Both the position numbers and the translations under genes were made by a program. Under the pieces are notes generated by a model. That model saw nothing but the letters and a program-made list of their open reading frames with translations, made no database searches and was not told the DNA's origin. A stretch of 64,000 nt of DNA from assembly GCF_018141445.1 (NCBI RefSeq), contig NZ_CP058649.1:4235001-4299000 (forward strand), read 5' to 3'. Origin of the DNA: Vallitalea pronyensis. Its GTDB lineage: Bacteria > Bacillota > Clostridia > Lachnospirales > Vallitaleaceae. This document shows, piece by piece, positions 39,300-48,106 of the stretch. The first letter of the stretch is position 1. Every line of letters begins with the position of its first letter.

Positions 39300-40358
39300 T
39301 TAACCTTTTCTATTTCTCTTCTTCCACATGGCTATGGATTTATTTCGGGCATCCTTTTCACGTAAATACCTTGACCTGTTATCCACAAACTGTGCTTCTG
39401 ATTTAATTTGCAAATAGCTGTTCCAGCGTTCTTGTGAAAGTTCTCCATTCTCAATAGCTTGTTTAATGGCACATCCTGGCTCACTTTTATGCCTACAATC
39501 TGAGAATTTACATTTTCCAAAGTAACTCTCCACATCGGTAAATGCTTCATTTAAACCAACGTTTACATCCCACATACCAAGTTCACGCATGCCTGGCGTA
39601 TCTATGACCATTGTTCCACTTGGCAGCTTAATAAGCTGTCGATGGGTTGTTGTGTGACGCCCTCGGCTATCATCCTCACGAATTTCTTTGATTGCCATTA
39701 ACACTTCTCCAGCAAGTGCATTGACAAGACTTGATTTTCCAATACCACTGGAACCAAGTAAAACAATTGTTTTGCCTGGTTTTAAGTAGTCAGAAAGCGA
39801 CTCTATGCCATGACCGGTCTTAGCACTCACTGCAAAAATACCGATGCCGGGTGCTATCTTTTCAACAGCTCGTATTTGTTCACTGTAATCATCCACTAAG
39901 TCCGATTTAGTTAGGATGACCACAGGACTACCCCCGCTTTGCCATGCAAGTGTAAGATAACGCTCAATGCGCTTAAGGTTGAAATCTTGGTTTAGCGATG
40001 CCATTATAAAGACATAATCAAAATTGGAAGCAACCACCTGTTCTTTCACTGTTTTAACATATTCGGCTGCATGCCCTGAAAAATTATTACGTGAAAACTT
40101 TGATTTTCTCTCTAGGGTTTTTATGATGAGGCTGTCACCACTCTCATTATATTGAATGATTACAAAATCACCTGTTGTAGGAAAAGATTCTTGTTGCTGG
40201 TTATAGTATATGCTTGCTTTTAATTTTCCGTATGTTTGCCCATATATACATATAAGTTCATAGCGTTCTTTGTGTACTGCTGTCACACGTGCAGGGATAC
40301 CCCTTACATCTTCTGAAATCATCGTGTTAATAAATCCATACTCTTTTAAATCGATCAT
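39300..40358 (-). CDS. rsgA: Ribosome small subunit-dependent GTPase A, long form
   Basis: A 352-residue circularly permuted GTPase that checks 30S subunit maturation. Domains in order: OB fold (20-85), then the G domain with motifs in permuted order, G4 TKSD (150-153), G5 SAK (178-180), G1 GSSGIGKSS (202-210), G2 GRHTTTHR (233-240) and G3 DTPG (253-256). The Zn finger has ligands C283, C288, H290 and C296, and a basic C-terminal helix follows. GGAGG is 6 nt before the ATG. It is longer than the ~290-residue RsgA usual beside prkC in Firmicutes, so it may be a second paralogue. Its leader is exceptional: two small ORFs and two tandem terminators (next entries). Confidence 0.93.
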   Translation of the reverse strand: MIDLKEYGFINTMISEDVRGIPARVTAVHKERYELICIYGQTYGKLKASIYYNQQQESFPTTGDFVIIQYNESGDSLIIKTLERKSKFSRNNFSGHAAEYVKTVKEQVVASNFDYVFIMASLNQDFNLKRIERYLTLAWQSGGSPVVILTKSDLVDDYSEQIRAVEKIAPGIGIFAVSAKTGHGIESLSDYLKPGKTIVLLGSSGIGKSSLVNALAGEVLMAIKEIREDDSRGRHTTTHRQLIKLPSGTMVIDTPGMRELGMWDVNVGLNEAFTDVESYFGKCKFSDCRHKSEPGCAIKQAIENGELSQERWNSYLQIKSEAQFVDNRSRYLREKDARNKSIAMWKKRNRKG

Positions 40359-40408
40359 TTAAAACCTCCAATATTTTTATTCTGTAAACACAATCTTAAG
40401 TGATTCAT
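40355..40408 (-). CDS. 17-residue upstream ORF translationally coupled to rsgA
   Basis: Encodes MNHLRLCLQNKNIGGFK. It has a consensus ribosome site, AGGAG, 6 nt before its ATG, and its TGA overlaps the rsgA ATG as ATGA. The rsgA ribosome site GGAGG lies inside its last codons. Translation of this peptide would therefore control access to the rsgA start. It is too short for a folded protein, so a regulatory leader role is inferred. Confidence 0.6.
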   Translation of the reverse strand: MNHLRLCLQNKNIGGFK

Positions 40409-40455
40409 ATCATTCTCCTGTTCAAGTAAATATTTTTTTTAGGATAGAAAGGCAT

Positions 40456-40486
40456 CAAAAAAACCACAGGTTAACATATCCTGTGG
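40456..40486 (-). terminator. Second tandem terminator in the rsgA leader
   Basis: CCACAGG at 40464-40470 pairs with CCTGTGG at 40480-40486 (loop 9 nt), followed on the minus strand by seven T (40457-40463). It lies about 50 bp before the 17-codon ORF and 98 bp before rsgA. No complete minus-strand gene lies within 1.5 kb upstream, so it acts as an attenuator of the rsgA transcript. Confidence 0.75.
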
Positions 40487-40522
40487 CTGATTAATTCTAC
40501 CCTATGTACCCACATTTGGGCA

Positions 40523-40558
40523 CAAAAAAACCACAGGTTCATATACACAACCTCTGGT
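40523..40558 (-). terminator. First tandem terminator in the rsgA leader
   Basis: AACCTCTGGT (40549-40558) pairs with ACCACAGGTT (40530-40539), 9 of 10 pairs, followed by seven T on the minus strand. The stem sequence is nearly the same as in the terminator at 40456-40486. The first hairpin begins 32 bp after the 24-codon leader ORF stops. Confidence 0.75.
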
Positions 40559-40589
40559 ACCCTAGTATTTATACAATAATCCGTATAAA

Positions 40590-40664
40590 CTAAAAGACTA
40601 GTGTCGTGCATATTGACTTTACATCATGACATTGATTTTGATTAGTAGCTATTTTATTTAACAT
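40590..40664 (-). CDS. 24-residue candidate leader peptide upstream of two attenuators and rsgA
   Basis: The minus strand reads MLNKIATNQNQ... and ends SICTTLVF, then TAG. An AAAGG site stands 11 nt before the ATG. GTCGTGCA over the ribosome site (40669-40676) is perfectly complementary to TGCACGAC near the end of the ORF (40603-40610), so ribosomes on the ORF would open this stem. This is the arrangement of ribosome-sensing attenuators. The ORF could also be chance; the supporting features are the pairing and the two terminators downstream. Confidence 0.45.
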   Translation of the reverse strand: MLNKIATNQNQCHDVKSICTTLVF

Positions 40665-40994
40665 ATCCTGCACGACCTTTCTTTTATTTTATCGTATTTC
40701 TATCATAAAATTAAACGTGTAATAAGTAAAGTGCATTTAACTTTTTACAGATGCTTTTATAACCACATCTATACCTTAATAGATTAGAAAAACAAAATTA
40801 CTTTCAATCTGTCAATTCTATATCATTATTAATGCAAATACTTATTAAAATCATTATACATGATACTTGCTAAGAACGCAAATATTTCTGATTTTAGTGT
40901 TTTATATAACACCATAGAGTTTATCTTTAAATTTGCATAATAACAGTATATCTGCTAATATTTTAGGATGATTATATAAAATTGCACAACTTTA

Positions 40995-41031
40995 ATTGCC
41001 TTGCAGTATAGAACAAAAAATGCAAGGAATT
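40995..41031. promoter_or_regulatory. Inverted repeat before the AraC/GyrI regulator gene
   Basis: CCTTGCA at 40999-41005 and TGCAAGG at 41021-41027, extending with flanking AATT on both sides. It lies 50-80 bp before the start at 41077, a suitable place for an autoregulatory site. Confidence 0.45.
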
Positions 41032-41076
41032 ATTGTTTCTTTTAAGGTATATTGAAAGTGAAAGGAGGCTATTTTT

Positions 41077-41964
41077 ATGGATTGGCTTACTAGAATGAAC
41101 CATGCACTTGAATATATTGAGGAAAATTTAACAGAGGAAATTGACAAACAGCATATTGCAAAACTTGCATGTTGTTCCGAATTTCATTTTTATCGTTTAT
41201 TTTCTTTTATAGCAGGAATTTCATTAGGTGAATATATTAGACACAGACGATTAACGAAAGCTGCTTTTGAAGTTCAAAATAGTAGCATTAAAATATTAGA
41301 CCTAGCTCTGAAATATGGTTACGAATCACCAGAAGCATTTACACGTGCATTTCAAAAACTACATGGTGTCACACCAACATTAGCGCGCAATGAAGGTGTA
41401 GCACTCAAAGCCTATCCTAAAATTACCTTTCATATTTCAATAAAAGGAGATGAAGCAATGGATTATCGTATTGAGAGTAAAGAAGGTTTCACCGTTTATG
41501 GAATTGAAGAATTTTTCTCAACTGAAAACGGAGAAAATTTAAAAGAGGTACCACGATTTTGGGAAAAAGTATATGATGATGGAAGATATGATAGCCTTAT
41601 AAAGTCTACAAATACTGCATCTAGTAAGGGGTTATCTCTTATTAATTCAATTTGTGATTACAGAAAAACAGAAAATAACTTATTCCCTTATATGCTTTTT
41701 GCATTTATGACTGATAAAAGTAACACGTCAGGTTATAAAACAGTTGATGTGCCTGCATCTACATGGGCAATTTTTAAATCAAAAGACCATTCCAGTGAAG
41801 AAACATCTATTGTCATTCAAGATTTAATTAAGCGAGTCTATACAGAGTGGCTTCCAACTGCAAATTATGATAAAGTTGATGGTTATGAACTGGAAATGTA
41901 TTATGAGGATTTATCGACAGGTAAGCATCACTGTGAAACTTGGATTAGAGTTGCACAAAAATAA
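41077..41964 (+). CDS. AraC family regulator with GyrI-like effector domain
   Basis: A 295-residue regulator. The N-terminal AraC double HTH is at residues 5-110 (ALEYIEENLTEEIDKQHIAKLACCSEFHFYRLFSFIAGISLGEYIRHRRL, and LKYGYESPEAFTRAFQKLHGVTP). The C-terminal 145 residues form a GyrI/SOUL-like effector-binding domain (YRIESKEGFTVYGIEE through YELEMYYEDLSTGKHHCETWIRV). This is the Rob/SoxS-like YdeE class found with drug or xenobiotic response. AAAGGAGG precedes the ATG. It stands alone, divergent from the rsgA leader, with an inverted repeat in its promoter region; the ligand is unknown. Confidence 0.92.
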   Translation: MDWLTRMNHALEYIEENLTEEIDKQHIAKLACCSEFHFYRLFSFIAGISLGEYIRHRRLTKAAFEVQNSSIKILDLALKYGYESPEAFTRAFQKLHGVTPTLARNEGVALKAYPKITFHISIKGDEAMDYRIESKEGFTVYGIEEFFSTENGENLKEVPRFWEKVYDDGRYDSLIKSTNTASSKGLSLINSICDYRKTENNLFPYMLFAFMTDKSNTSGYKTVDVPASTWAIFKSKDHSSEETSIVIQDLIKRVYTEWLPTANYDKVDGYELEMYYEDLSTGKHHCETWIRVAQK

Positions 41965-42205
41965 ACTTAATTTTTTCAGAATAAAACTATAAAATTGTAG
42001 TCGATTAAAGTAATAGTATAATAGGGCATATGGGTGGAAGTATGGTATATAGTGGCTTGATATTACCTGCTTTCACCTTTCTCAATTATACATCCAAGTT
42101 TATGCACTCAACACAAATATCAGCAATAAAATTTATCCCAGAAAAAAGCAACTACGTCGCATTTGCGAAGCATTTGCTCTAGATTCCATGCATACCAGCT
42201 ATCTT

Positions 42206-42775
42206 TTATTTCTGTCCAAAAATATTCCCTGGTACAGGTCTGTGTTCCCTTTCTTTATCATATTTATCCCAGTGAATGGCTTGTTGGCGATATTGTGTCC
42301 TTGGTTCTTGCTGTCTGGCTGGATAACCAAAATATACAATCCCCATTGGGTTAACATCCTCTGGTATATCCAGTATATTGCGAATTGCACCCGCATCTGA
42401 ACCGCCAATCCATACGGAGCCTAATCCTAATGGTACAGCAGCTAACAACATATTTTCTATTGCTGCACTACAGTCCATAATCCAGTGATGACCTTCCCAA
42501 GGAATGAATTCTGTATAACCGCATACGACAATCATTAAAGGAGCATTGTAATTACCATATTTTTCAATGCTGTCTTTAATACGCTGTATGGTTTCCTTTT
42601 CCCTGACAACGATAAACTCCCATGGTTGTATATTGCATGCAGAAGGTGCAGCCATAGCTGCTTGTAACAGCTTTATGATTTTTTCCTTTTCCACTGGTCT
42701 GTCTTCTATAAAGGAACGTGTACTCCTACGTTCATATAAAGCCTTGAATACCATTTCTTCATATTTTTTCATCAT
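42206..42775 (-). CDS. Nitroreductase family FMN oxidoreductase
   Basis: A 189-residue flavoprotein of the nitroreductase fold. The FMN-binding ERRSTRSFIEDRPVEKEKI segment is at about 15-35. SACNIQPWEFIVV near 50, CSAAIENMLLAAVPLGLGSVWIGG near 105 and IVYFGYPARQQEPR near 150 are family blocks. It uses NAD(P)H to reduce nitro, quinone or enone groups and works as a dimer in the cytoplasm. AAGGAG 7 nt before ATG 42775 fixes the start; the longer frame to 42862 has a Cys-rich non-family extension and no ribosome site. It lies downstream of the flavoprotein gene at 42926 but behind a hairpin. Confidence 0.9.
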   Translation of the reverse strand: MMKKYEEMVFKALYERRSTRSFIEDRPVEKEKIIKLLQAAMAAPSACNIQPWEFIVVREKETIQRIKDSIEKYGNYNAPLMIVVCGYTEFIPWEGHHWIMDCSAAIENMLLAAVPLGLGSVWIGGSDAGAIRNILDIPEDVNPMGIVYFGYPARQQEPRTQYRQQAIHWDKYDKEREHRPVPGNIFGQK

Positions 42776-42850
42776 TTTAACTCCTTTCTTAATGCAAACC
42801 TTGCATGTTATATCATTCAGCTTACAACATAAGCAAAACAAATCATTGTT

Positions 42851-42878
42851 AAGGTGTTGCAACCATCAGCAACACCTT
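42851..42878 (-). terminator. Hairpin after the BBE-type flavoprotein gene
   Basis: AAGGTGTTGC at 42851-42860 and GCAACACCTT at 42869-42878, perfect 10-bp stem with 8-nt loop, 48 bp past the stop. The U-run is poor. Confidence 0.5.
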
Positions 42879-42925
42879 TAATCTCATCTTCTTAGATAAA
42901 CGTTAAAGCATTTTACAATCCTAAT

Positions 42926-44275
42926 CTACCATTTACAACTTGATGCTGGTGGAATACTTTGTATAAAATTAAATACATTATCCGGGTCATACTTGGCTTT
43001 TATCTTTCTAAGCCGATTGAAGTTCTTGCCATAATATTCTTGACCGTAATCACGAATGGCTAGATCAGGGACATTAACATAAGACCCTATGGTATACGGC
43101 TGAAGGGCAATACGGGTCTTATCCATTAATTTAAGATTCCTTTGGGTCTCATCAGGACAAGTCCACTTTGTGTTCCACTCCATATAGTATCTTGTATTAC
43201 GCCAGTAAAAAGCTGTTTTATTAGGGGGTACACTATTCATGGCACCACCTGAATTAAGAAGGAAAAAGTTAGAAGTACCTGTTGTTCTTTCTAAGAAACG
43301 TCGAACCGTTTTAAGTCCCTCTTCTGGCAAATCTTGTTCCAGCCAAGTAGAAGAAAAAGTGGTATTTTGGTCAATGGATAAGGGTTCATTGGGTATCCAG
43401 AAATCAATGGCTTCTAGAAGTGAAACCTCTTTTACCATGACTTTTATGGGTGTTCCAACCCCTGTTAGAGGGGAAATTAAATCTTCAAGCTCTTCTTTAG
43501 GACCAAGAAAAACTCCTTGTGAACGAAGGACACCATTCATCCTTGAAAATGCTTCAAGAACTGACCCTAATCGGTCATCCACATAAGGCGCCCATTGTTG
43601 CCACCCATCTATGACCTCTTCTAATTGTTCCCAAGGCCATATTACTTGATAAATTCCAACTTTAAAAGGAGCTTGACGTACTTTAAACTTATAGGATGTA
43701 ATAATACCAAAATTACCGCCACCACCACCACGAATAGCCCAGAGCAAGTCTTCATTATCGTATTCATCAGCATAGATAACCTTCCCATTGGCATCCACTA
43801 AGGTTGCAGCCATAATATTATCCGATATTAATCCTGTGGTACGTTGAACGACTGTAATACCCCCACCCGTACTAATACCGCCAATGCCAACTGAAGAACT
43901 ATCACCAAATGGTGCTAGTATACCTTGTGCAGCAAGTTTTCTAACAAGATCACCTACACGTATACCTGGTTGGACAATGGCCGTTCCATTAACTTTATTC
44001 ACTTTCACACCTCGCATAAGACCAAGGTCTATTACAATGCCGCCATGTGTTTGAGAGAAATCTTTAGCTAAAGCATGCCTGCCGCTACGTATACGAATAG
44101 GCACTTTGTTTTCACGTGCCCATCTAACAGCATTAATCACATCTTTTGTCTGATGTGTAAACACAAAAACAATGGGAAATGTATCAGTAAAGGGGTTCCA
44201 ATTCTTCCGGGCTTGCTCATACGCTGGATCGTTTGGATATACCACCGTACCTGTTAATTCTGTCTTCCGTTTCAT
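42926..44275 (-). CDS. FAD-binding oxidoreductase of the berberine-bridge-enzyme family
   Basis: A 449-residue flavoenzyme with a PCMH-type FAD domain (about 25-200) and a BBE C-terminal segment (YYGKNFNRLRKIKAKYDPDNVFNFIQSIPP). The His that carries 8-alpha-linked FAD lies in IRIRSGRHALAKDF near residue 63. The second FAD anchor, a Cys expected just before the VGIGGISTGGG motif, is absent (GDSSSVGIGG), so mono-covalent FAD is predicted. Relatives include Bacillus YvdP/CotQ and carbohydrate or alcohol oxidases. There is no signal peptide. It has its own ribosome site and hairpin; the substrate is unknown. Oxygen-using members would be surprising in an anaerobe. Confidence 0.88.
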   Translation of the reverse strand: MKRKTELTGTVVYPNDPAYEQARKNWNPFTDTFPIVFVFTHQTKDVINAVRWARENKVPIRIRSGRHALAKDFSQTHGGIVIDLGLMRGVKVNKVNGTAIVQPGIRVGDLVRKLAAQGILAPFGDSSSVGIGGISTGGGITVVQRTTGLISDNIMAATLVDANGKVIYADEYDNEDLLWAIRGGGGGNFGIITSYKFKVRQAPFKVGIYQVIWPWEQLEEVIDGWQQWAPYVDDRLGSVLEAFSRMNGVLRSQGVFLGPKEELEDLISPLTGVGTPIKVMVKEVSLLEAIDFWIPNEPLSIDQNTTFSSTWLEQDLPEEGLKTVRRFLERTTGTSNFFLLNSGGAMNSVPPNKTAFYWRNTRYYMEWNTKWTCPDETQRNLKLMDKTRIALQPYTIGSYVNVPDLAIRDYGQEYYGKNFNRLRKIKAKYDPDNVFNFIQSIPPASSCKW

Positions 44276-44414
44276 TGCTTTTTCCTCCTCATATTATATG
44301 CTCATTGTGCATGATATCTCTTGTAGTTGTACCACAACTATAGAGTAGATTACATATTTTGGTATATTATATGAGAAGGAATTTTATTAGTGCTATGGGG
44401 TTCAATAATTCGTG

Positions 44415-45158
44415 TTAAAAGTTGGACTTTCCTATCATTTCCACAATAGCATCCACAACCAGCTTATGCTGTTCTTCCCGTGTTATCGAACTTTCACCAT
44501 CTCCTTTTTGAAAACCATAATAACCAAAGTTCGAATGGTTTCCTGGTATAGTAATATATTGGGTTTGCGTCGGTAATAAATCCTTCGCTTTCTCGTATTT
44601 ATCCAAATTCACGACCAAATCATTTTCCGCTCGAATGGATAGAACCTTTAGTTTTCGGTCTGATAAATCACTTGAATCACTAGGATAAGCACCTAAGAAA
44701 AAAAGACCTTTTATATCTTTGGTTGATTTCTTGATATACATAGAAGCACTGGCTCCTCCAAGAGAATGCCCCCCTAGATACCAATCTTTATCATCTTGAT
44801 ATTGCTCGTAAATACGGTCAAATGCACCGACATTTAATATGGCTAGATTAAACGGCATCTTATACATAAATACACGCAAACCTTTTTCAGCTAATTGCTG
44901 TCCAAAAACGGCATATGATTCTGTCTCGACTAAACCTCCTTGATAAAAAACCACATTCCCCTTCACTTCGCCTTCTGGGTTAATGACGATTATGTTTCCA
45001 TCTACCAAGACGTTTTCTTGTTTCATGATTGCTTTGGCTTCATCCATGCTTGAATAGGTTTGGGTTTTTAATACCACACCACCAATAATCACTGCAAGTA
45101 AAAGAATTAAAAAAATGATGCTTAATCGTTTATGTATTTTCTTTTTCATCAATGGCAT
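44415..45158 (-). CDS. Membrane-anchored alpha/beta hydrolase
   Basis: A 247-residue protein with an N-terminal membrane anchor (RLSIIFLILLLAVIIGGVVL) and an external alpha/beta-hydrolase domain. The nucleophile elbow is GGHSLGGASAS near residue 130, with the oxyanion-side VVFYQGGLVETESYAVFGQQL strand-loop. The acid lies near RAENDLVV and the His in PGNHSNFGYYG near 215. This matches the CMBL/DUF3887-type alpha/beta hydrolases. AGGAG with 8-nt spacing supports ATG 45158 rather than the frame start at 45194. It is a single gene between the flavoprotein and the Gld-like operon, on the same strand as both. It is probably an esterase or lipase of unknown substrate. Confidence 0.82.
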   Translation of the reverse strand: MPLMKKKIHKRLSIIFLILLLAVIIGGVVLKTQTYSSMDEAKAIMKQENVLVDGNIIVINPEGEVKGNVVFYQGGLVETESYAVFGQQLAEKGLRVFMYKMPFNLAILNVGAFDRIYEQYQDDKDWYLGGHSLGGASASMYIKKSTKDIKGLFFLGAYPSDSSDLSDRKLKVLSIRAENDLVVNLDKYEKAKDLLPTQTQYITIPGNHSNFGYYGFQKGDGESSITREEQHKLVVDAIVEMIGKSNF

Positions 45159-45281
45159 TGCTTCATCTCCTATCGCTATAAATAAACATATCATACTTAC
45201 TTTATATTATAGAATCATTCTTCATAACTCGTCAATTATAATTCAATATATTTATATGCGACTAGACTCTGAAGAGTATGG

Positions 45282-46673
45282 TTAGTCTTTTAACATGTTC
45301 TCCATCGTCCATAAGATTTTTTCAAATTGTTTAGTAGAACAAATCAATTGAATATGGCCTTCTCGGTAACGATAATATAAGTCGTCATAGGCTTCAAACC
45401 CTAAGCGTATGCTTTCACCATCAAACATGTCATATTCAATAGAAAAAACCTCTTTTGCATCTATAGTTTCTTCATCTGATATCTCCGCATCCACTGTTAT
45501 ACCAATTAATTGTTGGTATAGGTTTTTGAAGGTTTTCTCTTCCACGATTACATTTCGTTTACCTGCTTGTTCTAACCTATACTGATTATTGGTTGTATCT
45601 ATATCAAATCCATACGTTTTGTCTGGTGTCTTGATACATATATGGTTTACTTGATCAATGTATACAATCTTCAGGTATTTATTCATCAGGTCATAATGTG
45701 TCAACCCTAAAAAGTATGCCATATCAAAGGTGTTAAGACCATAGATGTCTGGATACCCTTTTCGCTTAATATAAGTCAGACCCGTATTTTCATTCTTGCT
45801 TATATACAAAACTATATCTTCTTCCCCATGTTCCACCCTAATTGTAAGTGTTAATGGAGGTTCACTGAGTCTATCATTCATGTCATTATCTTCACCATGA
45901 CTATAGTATTCGCATTTGTTAATGTCCATGACCTTATCTCTCAGCCTATCAAAGGCATCAAAATCCACATCTCTTGGCTGTTCATAATAATCTATGATGC
46001 TAAAAACACCTATTCCAAAAGATGCCTTATCTTCATCAATAACAGGGTTCATCTGAATATGAATGGGGTGGCCATGGTTCTTTTCTATTTTAATGGATGT
46101 GATGTTGTTGGCATCCATATGCGGTATGTTTGATAACATTACTTTACTTTTTAAAGCAAATAGTTCATCAATAGAAGGGGCTGCCACTAAAAAAATACTT
46201 TTTTCACTGGCTTGTTTTACATAATAATGACGGCCATCCATGGTTAGTTGACCAACATATGTTGTCTGTTGTATGTCATTTTCTAATGAAAAATGAATGG
46301 TTATGGGCGGGTTACTAAAACCATAATCCTCTAAGTTATCATACGTATCTATTTGCTTCTCTGCTCTTAATCCTATCATCCCATCTAGTAGTTGCTGTAG
46401 AACTCTATTATTGATTTTATCGGGATGAATTCCTTGTACCTTCCAACGCTCTTCTTTTTTCATATGTAATGCTTCATGACCATGTTGTAAGATTACCGTA
46501 TTGATGGTATCTATTGAAAAATCATGTACCGATTCTGCATGCTGTATAGCTTCTATTGAGTGTGTGAACTTAGTTTCCTCATTTTCTCTACTCATAACGC
46601 CATACAGGAGATAACCACTTAAGAGCACCACTGTAACAATCCCTAATCCTATTAATCCTTTTACTTCTTTCAC
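45282..46673 (-). CDS. DUF4340 protein of a Gld-like ABC system
   Basis: A protein of about 463 residues with one N-terminal membrane helix (GLIGLGIVTVVLLSGYLLYG) and a large extracytoplasmic beta-rich region made of two DUF4340-like repeats (WKVQGIHPDKINNRVLQQLLDGMIGLRAE..., DNLEDYGFSNPPITIHF). The start is best taken as the GTG at 46673: AAGGAG precedes it by 9 nt and its GTGA overlaps the stop of the GldG-like gene, so the two are translationally coupled. DUF4340 genes regularly close GldA/F/G-type ABC operons. The role is unknown; by analogy it may be the outward-facing part of a cell-surface machine. Confidence 0.85.
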   Translation of the reverse strand: MKEVKGLIGLGIVTVVLLSGYLLYGVMSRENEETKFTHSIEAIQHAESVHDFSIDTINTVILQHGHEALHMKKEERWKVQGIHPDKINNRVLQQLLDGMIGLRAEKQIDTYDNLEDYGFSNPPITIHFSLENDIQQTTYVGQLTMDGRHYYVKQASEKSIFLVAAPSIDELFALKSKVMLSNIPHMDANNITSIKIEKNHGHPIHIQMNPVIDEDKASFGIGVFSIIDYYEQPRDVDFDAFDRLRDKVMDINKCEYYSHGEDNDMNDRLSEPPLTLTIRVEHGEEDIVLYISKNENTGLTYIKRKGYPDIYGLNTFDMAYFLGLTHYDLMNKYLKIVYIDQVNHICIKTPDKTYGFDIDTTNNQYRLEQAGKRNVIVEEKTFKNLYQQLIGITVDAEISDEETIDAKEVFSIEYDMFDGESIRLGFEAYDDLYYRYREGHIQLICSTKQFEKILWTMENMLKD

Positions 46674-48106
46674 AGATATCTTCTCCTTAACCAAATTTTT
46701 ATACCAATACCTACTACAAATAATGGTATGACTATAATAAACAAAATAGCATACAGCATTACTTCTTTTTCTGTTAGGATCAGGGTATATTTCTCAGGTT
46801 GCTTGTGTTGAATGTAATGGCGTTCTGCTTGATGGGACATCCAATGTATATTTTGTAAAAGAAATGGTACATTAGCCACTGCATCTAGGGGTACTAAGGA
46901 GCTGTCCAACAGATAAGAAGAGCCAATAACCGTCAGCCTTGATGTGGTTTTGCCGTTTCTTGTATAAAAGTCCTCTTGGGAACTCATGGCCAGGTAAACA
47001 CTTCCTGTTATATCGCCTGTTTCTTTTTCAAAAACCTTGGACGTCAGATTTTGTTTGACATAACTATCCTTAGAGGTGGTAAGGAGTGGTATCAACGTAA
47101 TGTGTTGCGGTATAATGCTACTTTCCTTTATACCTAAACATAATGGGAGCATAACGGGCACCTGTTCTTGAATAATTCCTTTGGTTAACTGGCTTTCCTC
47201 AATCTTAGGCATGAGGAAATTAGGTCGCCCTGGGTACATGTAAGTTTTATCTGGATCAAATACAATCCCCCTTATAAGTTCTATGCCAAAGCGACGTAAC
47301 AACTTCTCTATGTTTGGCTGATCTTTGGAGGTAAATTCCATCAAGAAGAGGGTACTTCCCCCATCATCCATGAACTGATGCATACGTCTGAGTTCTTCCT
47401 CCATAAAATCTTTCTGAGGTGCAACAAAAACCAAGAGGTCTTTTTGGGGATCATATGCTTCGTCTAGAAGCGTTCCTGATGTAACGCTATAACCATTCTT
47501 GGTTAAACCATCTGACAAAGCACTGGGAAGAGCACTTTCTTGATGTCCCGTGATCACACGGATGGTAGGTAAAGCTTCACTGGTTACCCTTATAATGGCA
47601 TTGGTAATTTGATCTTCAATGGCATAGGCTTCTAAGCTTACAGCCTTATTGTTATCATAACGCATATCGTAGAGATCATAGACTTGAATCACGTCATAAC
47701 GCTCGTCTTTTGATACAATGATGCTGCCCATGCTAACCGTTTCATTTTCTTTAACATACTGACTTGCAAACATGGGATTCAATATGGGGTCAACATAGGT
47801 AATGGTCAACTGTTTTGTCTTCTTTTTATATGTATCTAAGATTTCTTTAACAAGCTGGGTTTCCTTCCCTACTTCTTCCAGCACGTAGATATCAATGGGC
47901 TGTTCCAGTTGTTGCAGTATGTCAATGGTTTTAGGGCTGATAGTAAACAGATTATTTCTGGTTAAGTCTATTTTGACATTGATTTTTTGACTAAAAAGAT
48001 TGATGATTACGATGATAAGGGTTACCATGAGAAGACTCAATAACCTGATGGCAGCCTGTTGTAATCTGATTTTGGTGTCTTTATTTTTTATGATCATAAG
48101 CGCCAT
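46670..48106 (-). CDS. GldG-like ABC-associated membrane protein
   Basis: A 478-residue protein with membrane helices at both ends (LLSLLMVTLIIVIINLFSQKI; and VMLYAILFIIVIPLFVVGIGIKIWL). In between is an extracytoplasmic GldG/IFT52-like domain (LTRNNLFTISPKTIDILQQLEQPIDIYVLEE, VFVAPQKDFMEEELRRMHQFMDDGGSTLFLME). The start ATG at 48106 overlaps the end of the permease gene, with AGGGGAG before it. In Bacteroidetes GldG is part of the gliding ABC complex; in Firmicutes such proteins form uncharacterised exporters. Confidence 0.88.
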   Translation of the reverse strand: MALMIIKNKDTKIRLQQAAIRLLSLLMVTLIIVIINLFSQKINVKIDLTRNNLFTISPKTIDILQQLEQPIDIYVLEEVGKETQLVKEILDTYKKKTKQLTITYVDPILNPMFASQYVKENETVSMGSIIVSKDERYDVIQVYDLYDMRYDNNKAVSLEAYAIEDQITNAIIRVTSEALPTIRVITGHQESALPSALSDGLTKNGYSVTSGTLLDEAYDPQKDLLVFVAPQKDFMEEELRRMHQFMDDGGSTLFLMEFTSKDQPNIEKLLRRFGIELIRGIVFDPDKTYMYPGRPNFLMPKIEESQLTKGIIQEQVPVMLPLCLGIKESSIIPQHITLIPLLTTSKDSYVKQNLTSKVFEKETGDITGSVYLAMSSQEDFYTRNGKTTSRLTVIGSSYLLDSSLVPLDAVANVPFLLQNIHWMSHQAERHYIQHKQPEKYTLILTEKEVMLYAILFIIVIPLFVVGIGIKIWLRRRYL

